From DATFXM01 sp035315885 (GTDB taxonomy: Bacteria; Acidobacteriota; Blastocatellia; UBA7656): a DNA stretch of 64,000 bases. Made by a program: the position numbers and the translations under genes. This document shows, piece by piece, positions 50,816-58,700 of this stretch. The stretch's first letter is position 1. The number at the start of each line of letters is the position of its first letter. The stretch spans positions 1-64,000 of the forward strand of contig DATFXM010000178.1 in assembly GCA_035315885.1 (NCBI GenBank). Reading direction: 5' to 3'. Under the pieces are notes generated by a model. The model saw only the letters and a list, made by a program, of their open reading frames with translations, had not been told where the DNA came from and did no database searches.

Positions 50816-53008
50816 ATGCAAACACTATCCCGACTAGCAATCAGTTTCCTTTTGATTTTTTCTGTTTTGAGGGCCGCGGTAGCACAAGAAGGCGGGTTGC
50901 GAGCCGTCCAACATCCTGATGTGACTGTCACCTCATCCGCACTAGGCGGGCGCGTACGTTTCACTGCTCCGTCGTCAGTCGTGCAGATCCGACTCGAGAT
51001 TTACAACTCAGCCGGCAGGAAACTCTTCGACAACGAGGTGCGTGGTGGCAACGTGCTCGACTGGCACTTGCAGGACGGACAAGCTCAAGCGCTCACAGAC
51101 GACAGTTACTTGTGTGCAGTCACAGTCAAGAGTGTTTCAGGAAAGCTCACGCAGAGGATTGGTACGGTGAAGGTGGAGAAGTCATCCGCGACTGTGCAGC
51201 CGGTCGATGCTGCACAGCTCACAGCGCAGCAGGCACAAGCTATCGGCCCTCTAGAAGAGGATGCGTCGCTGACTGTGATGAAGGAGGACGACAATCAAAC
51301 TGCCACAGTCATCGCGCATAACGGAGAAGAGGGACAGATCACCAGAGGGAAAGGGGCGTTGTCGTTTCGTGTAGGAGATTTCTTCAGCGGCAAAGACAGC
51401 GAGCAGATGAGGCTGACAGCAGAAGGGAATCTGGGGATTGGTGAGTCAAACCCGCAGGCGAAGCTGGATGTGGCGGGACGAATTCGATCGAGCGAAGGAA
51501 TTATTTTTCCAGATGGTTCGATCCAGCTCTCTGCCGCGAGAAAGACTCTAGGGGCGCCAAGCCTCAAACCTGGTCAGTCTGGCAAACCGGGCCAGGAGAA
51601 CTTCGAGCCGCAGACATCGGGCACCGGCACACAGGACAAGCTGGCGAAGTGGACAGACAACGCGGGAACGCTGGGAAACTCGATAGTCAGCGATACCGGC
51701 TTTCTGACAATAGACAGCAGCAGCAATCCGCAACCACCCGGCTTTGGGACGTTGATCATTGAGGGCAGCGCAAACAAGGAGCGCATAGAGTTGCGGAGCG
51801 CGGGCGCTGTGCCTGGTCCGGCGCTGCAGGGGAAAGGATTTGGGGGGACGATTGGTGTGCCGACTGCGACGTTGGCGAACTCGGACTTGTTCATCATCGG
51901 AGGATCGGGTCACAACGGGAGCGGTTTGGTGCCGTTCAATGCGGGGACGATCAAGATCAAGGCTGAGCAGAACTGGACGCCGTCGGCTAATGGTTCATAT
52001 ATCAACTTTGAGACGACGCCTTCTGGGCTTCCAACCGCCGCGCGCACCGAGCGCATGAGGATCACCGGTGCAGGCGATGTCGGCATCGGAACGATAAATC
52101 CGCTGCAGAAGTTGCACCTCGATGGATTGAATTCACGCCTGCGGTTGCATTCGACGCAGAGCGATTTGTGGACCGTGACAGAATACGCTACCGACGCGCG
52201 CGAGTGGCACACGGGCGTCGGCGGTTCGACAGTTTTCAATGACCTCAACAACAAGTATTACATTGGTGATTTCACGGCGGGACAAGTGCGGATGGTGGTG
52301 GATCCAAACGGAAGAGTCGGAATCGGCACAACCTCGCCAGGCGCGAAGCTGATGGTTGATGCGTCCGAGCCTTTCGGTATCTGGGGACGCAACAGCGGGA
52401 CCCTGGGCATTGGTGTGTTTGGCTCCAGCACTAAGTACAAAGGTGTTTACGGCGTAGCCGATCTCGACGATGGAGTATTCGGCACAAGCAACAAGAACGG
52501 GATGCACGGTCGGACGGCGAGCGGTGGAGACAGCGGAGTCTGGGGTGAGAACACCGGCAGTGGCTTCGGAGTAGCCGGCTCCAGCGTGAACGGCATTGGT
52601 GTGATCGGCGATACCACAAACGGCTTTGCGATGCAGGCGAGAGGAAATACCGTCCAGGACAGGGACAAAGGCGGGTGGGTCAAGGCGATGGCATATGTGG
52701 ACGGCCTGGTCGGTCCAGGAGACGGGATCATTCGTTGTTACAACTCACAGGCATCGGGAAGCAACGTCTCCACAGCCCCGTGCGGACTCACCTACACCAG
52801 AGCAGGAGTTGGACATTATGTCATTGATTTCGGCTTTCCAGTTAACGACCGCTTTATTCACATTACGCCTGTCACCGTCCTTTCTACCTGTGTGATGTCG
52901 ATGCGCATAGACCCTAACTCTGTTACTGCGAATCAGGTGAGAGTTCATTCAACATGTGCTGACACAGGCAATGATACGAATAGCAGTTTCTACATCTCCG
53001 TATTCTAG
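50816..53008 (+). CDS. Secreted tail-fibre-like repeat protein
   Basis: A 730-residue protein from ATG 50816. It has a signal peptide (QTLSRLAISFLLIFSVLRAAVAQ), then an FlgD/Ig-like domain (~35-120, VQIRLEIYNSAGRKLFDNEV). Three copies of the G-x-x-G-I-G-x-x-N/S-P-x-A-K-L-D motif follow (EGNLGIGESNPQAKLDVAG, GDVGIGTINPLQKLHLDG, GRVGIGTTSPGAKLMVD), as in phage-tail-fibre and bacterial adhesion proteins. After them comes a repetitive glycine-rich region (GVFGSSTKYKGVYGV..GVFGTSNKNGMHGRT..GVWGENTGSGFGVAGSS) that suggests a trimeric beta-helix. No S74 chaperone peptidase dyad is evident at the C-terminus. It is likely a cell-surface adhesin or fibre. Confidence 0.8.
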   Translation: MQTLSRLAISFLLIFSVLRAAVAQEGGLRAVQHPDVTVTSSALGGRVRFTAPSSVVQIRLEIYNSAGRKLFDNEVRGGNVLDWHLQDGQAQALTDDSYLCAVTVKSVSGKLTQRIGTVKVEKSSATVQPVDAAQLTAQQAQAIGPLEEDASLTVMKEDDNQTATVIAHNGEEGQITRGKGALSFRVGDFFSGKDSEQMRLTAEGNLGIGESNPQAKLDVAGRIRSSEGIIFPDGSIQLSAARKTLGAPSLKPGQSGKPGQENFEPQTSGTGTQDKLAKWTDNAGTLGNSIVSDTGFLTIDSSSNPQPPGFGTLIIEGSANKERIELRSAGAVPGPALQGKGFGGTIGVPTATLANSDLFIIGGSGHNGSGLVPFNAGTIKIKAEQNWTPSANGSYINFETTPSGLPTAARTERMRITGAGDVGIGTINPLQKLHLDGLNSRLRLHSTQSDLWTVTEYATDAREWHTGVGGSTVFNDLNNKYYIGDFTAGQVRMVVDPNGRVGIGTTSPGAKLMVDASEPFGIWGRNSGTLGIGVFGSSTKYKGVYGVADLDDGVFGTSNKNGMHGRTASGGDSGVWGENTGSGFGVAGSSVNGIGVIGDTTNGFAMQARGNTVQDRDKGGWVKAMAYVDGLVGPGDGIIRCYNSQASGSNVSTAPCGLTYTRAGVGHYVIDFGFPVNDRFIHITPVTVLSTCVMSMRIDPNSVTANQVRVHSTCADTGNDTNSSFYISVF

Positions 53009-53114
53009 TCACTGTGCCACCTTCAAGATGGAAGTCAAACGCCTGTATGAGTAGTCCCCACAATAGGCGCTCGCACGCTGAAGACAAAACTGCTCACAAA
53101 GAAAGGAAGACGGA

Positions 53115-54209
53115 ATGAACACCCTAAAACATCACGCGCCTGGTGCGTCTCACCTGGAAAGCCAAAGGGCGAGTGAGCGGGTTTTCAACCAGGCGTCTCG
53201 CGCGCGTGGATTCACAATCACTGAGTTGCTGGTTGTTATTGCAATCATCGCCATCCTGGTGGGCCTGCTGCTTCCCGCCGTGCAGGCGCAGCGCGAGTTG
53301 GAGAACAGGATCGCGGTCCAAAATGGCCTTCGATCAATCTGTTGCGCCGCACATGAGTTCCGCGAACAGAACGGTCGGTTTCCTGTGTCTTTCGCCGAGC
53401 TCATTCGCTTTTGCGAAGACCAACTCCCGGTCCTCCGAACCGATTGTTGTGCAAATGTTCTGGTATTCGCGAAGAGAGGGCTCGCACAGGGCGCCCTGTT
53501 GGGCTACATCTTCACCATAGCAGAAGCCAGTGAATCCAACTGGAAGTTGCTGGCCGTGCCCGCCAGTCCCGGCAAGACTGGATCGATTGGTTTGATGATA
53601 GATCAAGACAGCAATGTTAGCAGTTTTCCCATCCCTGGCGCGGACGTGATAAAAAAACGAATGTTCACCAGAATCCTCGCCAAGGGCGCTGAGGCGGTGA
53701 CCGAATTGTTCAGCTCGAACGACGTCGGGCCGTCTGCCATTCCTCTCGCTCGAGACTTTGTCAGGTCTCGGGACACCCTCCCGATCGTTTTCAGCGCGCT
53801 GGATTCCAACGGCGACGAAGTGGTGACTCCGCAAGAGATTCTCAGTCGTGGACCGGGCCCGGGTGGGTTTATTGATTTCATCAAAGAAGAGATGGAATTT
53901 GGCGCTGGCAACGAAGACGTTGACTCGCTGCCGGGCGTCTCCTTATCTAACCTCCAAGACAACGCTTCTGACCCGTTCTTTTCGTACGAAGGTCTTTGCC
54001 GACTTACCCAACTCGTCGTTCGACACCAGGGAGTCGCGCACTCATTGTGTGTCAAGTTAGAGGCTGCCGAAGCGGCCGAGTCTCGGGGCAATGCGCGAGC
54101 GAAAGCAGGGGCGCTGAACGCCTACCGGAACGAAGTCTCGGCACATAGGGGCGAAATCCTGTCCGACCGAGAGGCAACGATCCTCACGACACTCTCTGAA
54201 ACCCTGTAG
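53115..54209 (+). CDS. Prepilin-type protein with N-methylation domain
   Basis: A 364-residue protein after AGGAAG. The prepilin peptidase site is RGFTITELLVVIAIIAILVGLLLPAVQ, with Gly-Phe cleavage and Glu at +5, at residues ~33-60. It is longer at the N-terminus than usual. The rest lacks the DUF1559 signature. One segment, ALDSNGDEVVTPQEI (near 240), fits an EF-hand-like calcium loop (D-S-N-G-D-E-V-V-x-x-x-E). It would be assembled or exported by a type II/IV secretion machinery; function unknown. Confidence 0.8.
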   Translation: MNTLKHHAPGASHLESQRASERVFNQASRARGFTITELLVVIAIIAILVGLLLPAVQAQRELENRIAVQNGLRSICCAAHEFREQNGRFPVSFAELIRFCEDQLPVLRTDCCANVLVFAKRGLAQGALLGYIFTIAEASESNWKLLAVPASPGKTGSIGLMIDQDSNVSSFPIPGADVIKKRMFTRILAKGAEAVTELFSSNDVGPSAIPLARDFVRSRDTLPIVFSALDSNGDEVVTPQEILSRGPGPGGFIDFIKEEMEFGAGNEDVDSLPGVSLSNLQDNASDPFFSYEGLCRLTQLVVRHQGVAHSLCVKLEAAEAAESRGNARAKAGALNAYRNEVSAHRGEILSDREATILTTLSETL

Positions 54210-54470
54210 ACCCACTCTTAATCGGCAGTCGGGGCGACGGATTCATTCGCGCCGCCTGCGGTACTGATGAGGGTCCAATGAAAAAGAAACTACCGTTGAG
54301 GGCAGGATTAATCTCCGGGTTGCGTGTGTAGGATTCGTTTTGCGCGGCCCGTGTCGATGTCACGCAGGCGCTGCGATCAGAGTAATCCGGCAACTCTACT
54401 GGTGACGTCATCCACAATCATTTACTCTTCGAATTGGTACGGTGAGAGTAACTTAGGCGTGAATAGGAAG
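54210..54470. other. Intergenic, nothing recognised
   Basis: The gap between the prepilin-like gene and the CHAT remnant on the opposite strand shows no gene or clear terminator. Confidence 0.4.
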
Positions 54471-54959
54471 TTATTGGATCCCTGCTCCTACTACAACAAA
54501 CCCACCCCAATAAAATGGATGATGATACTCGGGCTTACGCATCAACTTGAGAGATGCTTCGCGTAACGACTCGGCGACGTTCATCGGTTTATGACTGGCG
54601 AGAGTAGCGCGCGTTAATTGCCGGTGGAACTCGACCATCAGCTCGGTGGTGCCTGCAGAGTCTACTTTCCACTGGCTTACGACGACGGTCGGGCAGCCGG
54701 CGACAAACAACGCCCACGACATCCCGATCACTCCTTCGCCAGCCGCAGCACGACCGAGAGCGGTCTCGCAAGCCGATAGCACTACTAGATCAGCTTCACT
54801 ATTTAAAGTAACCTCTGCGGTTGTGCTCTGTTTCATCCTGGCCGTTTCGATGGCCGCTCGCACGCAGAGCACAATCCCGCCGCCGGACCCTGAAAGGCCG
54901 GTGCTGTTTGGCATCCTCGGCATCACTCGAGGGCAGACCGCTCGAATCAACGTGACCAA
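54471..54959 (-). pseudogene. CHAT-domain (caspase-like) protein remnant, C-terminal half only
   Basis: Residues from about 48 on match the C-terminal half of CHAT proteases: ADLVVLSACETALGR with the catalytic Cys, GEGVIGMSWALFVAGCPTVV, WKVDSAGTTELMVEFH and the FYWGGFVVVGAG ending. The N-terminal half with the catalytic His and the TPR array normally found upstream is missing. The first ~47 residues are unrelated. It lies beside the tRNA-Glu remnant, so the breakpoint is near the island edge. Confidence 0.72.
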
Positions 54960-55020
54960 TGTCGGCCGTACGCAACCTCCACTAGAGAGCGTGATTTACG
55001 CGGCTAACCCCTAAAAACAA

Positions 55021-55079
55021 AACCGCCGGAAAGGGACTTTCACGACGGCAAAACGGGTCAAATCCCGTACGAGTCACCA
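55021..55079 (+). pseudogene. tRNA-Glu 3'-half remnant (putative attachment site)
   Basis: CTTTCACGACGGCAAAACGG followed by GTCAAATCCCGTACGAGTCA and CCA matches the anticodon loop, T-arm and acceptor end of the tRNA-Glu at 49920 with three substitutions and one deleted T. The 5' acceptor arm and D-arm are absent. A trace of the anticodon stem (ACCGCC at 55022) is separated by an insertion. Confidence 0.8.
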
Positions 55080-55194
55080 CTCCACTGCCTGAGAGCCGAG
55101 TTGCGAGTACTCCTGGAGCAACCAGTTGAACATTCCGCTTGCCGGAAGTCGTATTACCAGACACGGTAAGCGTTTCTTAGGTGGAGGCGGTCTT

Positions 55195-55611
55195 ATGTTT
55201 TGTCCGACGTGCGCTGCAAACAACCCGGAAGACACCAATTTCTGCCGGGCCTGCGGTGCCAGTCTCGAAGCGGTCGCTCTAGCGCTCTCGGGCCAGTTGC
55301 CAATCACCGACAAACCCGCGCCAACTCCCGCCGACAAGTGGGCGACGCTTCGAAGCAGGGCCATCAATCGTCTCGCACAGGGCGCCATTCTGACTGTCTC
55401 CTCGTTGCTGGTTGGGTTGGCGCTTGGTCTCTTTTGGAAGAACAAAGACTGGATGATCATTTGGTTGATCTTCTTTGGCTGGGTTGGCGGCTGGGGAGTA
55501 ATTCAACTCGCTTTAGGTCTTGGAGGGTTACTGGAATCAAAACTCATGTTGAGACACCTCAATGCGTCTAGTGCACCTTCGGGTGCCACCACCCGCACGC
55601 TTTCCGAGTAG
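55195..55611 (+). CDS. Zinc-ribbon membrane protein
   Basis: ATG 55195 follows GGTGGAGG. The 138-residue protein has the zinc ribbon MFCPTCAANNPEDTNFCRACG and then two membrane segments (about 60-105: GAILTVSSLLVGLALGLFW and MIIWLIFFGWVGGWGVIQLAL). The ribbon and following S-L-E-A-V-x-x-A-L-x-G are shared with the gene at 48933, outside the other end of the island. It is similar in layout to many small acidobacterial zinc-ribbon membrane proteins; function unknown. Confidence 0.78.
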   Translation: MFCPTCAANNPEDTNFCRACGASLEAVALALSGQLPITDKPAPTPADKWATLRSRAINRLAQGAILTVSSLLVGLALGLFWKNKDWMIIWLIFFGWVGGWGVIQLALGLGGLLESKLMLRHLNASSAPSGATTRTLSE

Positions 55612-55647
55612 AAGAGAGTTAGTTGCGTCCCGCAATGCCCAACCAGG

Positions 55648-55752
55648 TAAGACTGGTTTCACATAAAGGCCGCAAAGGTTCGCAAAGAGCGCAGAGCCTG
55701 GAAGCCTTGCGCTCTTTGCGAACCTTTTGCGGCTTTGCGTAAACCGGTCTTA
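55648..55752. repeat. Repeat family D copy 2: ~105-base hairpin
   Basis: TAAGACTGGTTT...GGCCGCAAAGGTTCGCAAAG and its near-perfect complement CTTTGCGAACCTTTTGCGGC...AAACCGGTCTTA enclose a short loop GAGCCTGGAAGCC. Located between convergent genes, it is a plausible bidirectional terminator. Confidence 0.8.
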
Positions 55753-55790
55753 CTTAATCGCACATCCTTAATCGCATATCGACGACTGCT

Positions 55791-58700
55791 CTACTTGCTC
55801 GCAACCACCATCTCGACCGGTCTCGTCTTGTTCTCGATCGACGGATTGTAATACTCGTAAACCCGCGACGAGAAGGTCTGCGCTCGCACTGGAAACTTGG
55901 CTCGCAGCTTGAATGAGAACTCCACCCTTTGCCGAGGATTCAAACCGTCGAAGTACAGAATCACCTGCTTTGCAGTTATCGTGAACTTCTCGAGCCTGCC
56001 TCCGCTCTTGCCCTTCGACGAGTCAACCAGCGATTCAAAGTCATCGCCGGACGGCTCAAATCCCGGAGGTATCCCAAGGTCGACCATGATCATCTTCGCC
56101 GTAGCCGCAGTGTTGTTCTGCACACGAACTTTTGCCGTTGCAGTTTCGTCCTGAGCCAGGCGGGTCCGATCGTAGCTAACATCGATCGATAGCGGCTCCT
56201 GCGGACCTGGACCGGCGCGCCTGATCCACGGTGTGTAGTAGCGGCCGACGATCTGGTACTGCATGCTGCCGCGCCCTTCAAACGTAAGCCCGACCTGGTG
56301 CGCACCTTGATGCGTGTACGCCTTGAGGTCCAGCACTCGCAGCAGGTCATTTGAATCTCGATCGATTTGAATTCGCTCGACCTGCTTTCCGTCAACGGTC
56401 ACTGCCACCGTACCTGCGGTGTCCGCATTCGTGCCTCGTGTGAATGACAAAAGAAACGCCCTCAGCGCGAGGATAGTTGCTTGCGTTGTCTGCCAGTTTC
56501 CAAAGGCGTCTTTCTTCTGCGTCAGATAGTCCAGCGCCTTCTTAGCTAGTCCGCTCTTCTGGCCCGACTTCAACAGCGCCTGCGCGGCCATCGCCGTAGT
56601 TTCGAGATCCGCCGAATCGTTTTTCGCCGAAGTCGGCGTCTCGCCATCCTGTTTCCAGTATGCAGTCGTCGCGGATTCAACCGCCTTCGCCGCAAGCGCA
56701 TTGATCGATTGATCGATCCATGCTTTGTCCTTGCCGAAGTCGGTGGCAAAGTTTGAAACCACCGCCACCGTGTACGCGTCTTCTTTTCCCGTCAGGTGAG
56801 AAGCGACGAACTGCTTTGCGCGCTCGAGCGCTTCGCCCTGATACCCGCTGCTTGCGAGCGACCATCCGATATACGCGGTGATTCTCAGGACATCGCTGTT
56901 GTAGTGAGTTGTGGCACCCTCGTTGATAAATGACGTATCCGGTTTGAAGCTGCCGTCCGGCTGTTGCTGTCCCGCAAGCCACGCCTGTGTTCGCTGTATC
57001 AGGCGCGGATCGACTTCGTGAATCCTCGACATGTCCGAGAACTCCATCAAGCCGTACGCGGTCAGTATCTTGTTCGCCGGCGCTTCGCCGAACCAGGAAA
57101 AGCCGCCGCCCTTCACCTCGAACGTGACAAGCCGTTGATAGCCGAGTGAGATGTACCCTTCGGCTTTCGCCTGCACCTCGGGGGTCAGTTTCTTGCTGGT
57201 CTTCATGTAGTCCATCACCAGCACATCGGGGTAGGTTGATGAGGAAGTCTGCTCAAAGCAACCGCCAGGCATCCGGAGAATCGAGTCAAGTCCCTCGACA
57301 ACTTGCGATAGCGCTCCGGGATAGAGCTTGACCAGGATCTTCGATGCATCGGCAATCGAATCCGGCGGGATGGTCACCTGCTTCGTCACCGCGCCTTCGA
57401 GCCGCTCGTTTATGACGATTGCGTGTTCTTCTCCATTCGGAAGGACATTGATCGTCCTCGAGATCGCATCGCCCGGTTGATCCGCGGGTGCGGCGTTCAA
57501 TCGCGCGTTCACCTGCAACGGCTGCTCGCCTATCTTCGTCGCTTTGATTCGAAAATAGGCTACGGTGACTTCGCCCGGTTTGACGTCAATCTGTCGCGAG
57601 GGTGTATCACCATCCAGGGTAAACCATGGATCTTGTTTGATCTCGAGCGATACGCGCTGTTGGCTGTCCAGGTAGTTGTAGACTGCGACAGGAACAGAAA
57701 CGGCATCCCCTTCGGTGATTGAAGTCGGCAGGTCCAGGTCGATGAAGAAGTCCTGAAACACCTTGACCGGCGCGGTTGCCGAACCGATTGCGCCTCGAAC
57801 TGTGGACGCAAGCGACGTGATCCTCCACGTAGTGATCGAGTCCGCCAACGGGACGCGGATCGAAGCGCGACCCTGGCCATCAGTGATCAGGTTGGGATTC
57901 GTGTACAGAGTTTCCGGGAAGAAGCTTCGCACGCGCGGTTCTGCTCCGGCTTCGGCCGCGGCGGCTCCTTCAAGTTCAAACCCTCTTCCATTGATGGGCT
58001 TGTCGTCGCGCGACGCAGGTCCTGCCTTGGGAGGTTCTGGAGCAACACCCTGGCCGGCCCGTGCAGGGCTTCGACCAACCTCCCGCGCCTGCAGTTGCAG
58101 CATCTCTCTGTCGCCGTCCTTCTTTCTTGCGAAGTCTCCTTCAAATCTCATCCTACGATTCATGTAGACGGCTACAGTCACTGGAGAGGCGCCACGAGAC
58201 TCGAGGGCTGAGTCTACGGTTGCCCGCGAACCGGCCTCGAGGGCTAACGTTCGATACGATGTAGAACGATAGCCTTCGTGCTCAAAGCCCAGACGATAGT
58301 TGCCCGGCGAAAGGTTCGCTATCGCAAACTGCCCCTGCGAATCGGCGTAAGCGTGTGCCGTGGAACCGCTGGAGAGCCGCTGCGCCGATATCACAGCTCC
58401 AACAATGGGATTGCCCTTGTCGTCCTTGACGACTCCGGTGATTCCCGCGCGGCCGCCGGGGATCACTCCTCTGCTGAGAGACACGTGCCCGCGAAATTCG
58501 CCAGTCATCCTGGCGCCCGGATCGCGCTGTGCGTAACCAGGCACTTCAATGTCGTCCGAAGTCCCAAACCGTCCATCAGGACCCGCGGATCGAAAAACCA
58601 GATATGAGGCCCCCGCATCGACGATCTTTCCGTCCCCGGTGATCGGATTGCCCCAGGGATCCTCCAGCAGCTTTCTCTGTGAGGCTTCCTCGACGCTGAA

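Larger units (their letters stand above)
49950..55079. mobile_element. Putative tRNA-Glu-bounded genomic island (degenerate)
   Basis: An intact tRNA-Glu lies at one end and a mutated copy of its 3' half (55037-55079) at the other, the signature left by site-specific integration into a tRNA gene. Inside are a truncated response regulator, a tail-fibre-like secreted protein, a prepilin-like protein and a truncated CHAT protein. No integrase, relaxase or transposase is present, so the element is either decayed or was trimmed. Two zinc-ribbon paralogues lie just outside on both sides. Confidence 0.5.

Noticed and set aside
49950..55079. Active prophage or integrative element because of the tail-fibre-like gene
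   Set aside because: No integrase, capsid, terminase, conjugation or replication gene; fibre-type repeats are common in secreted bacterial proteins.
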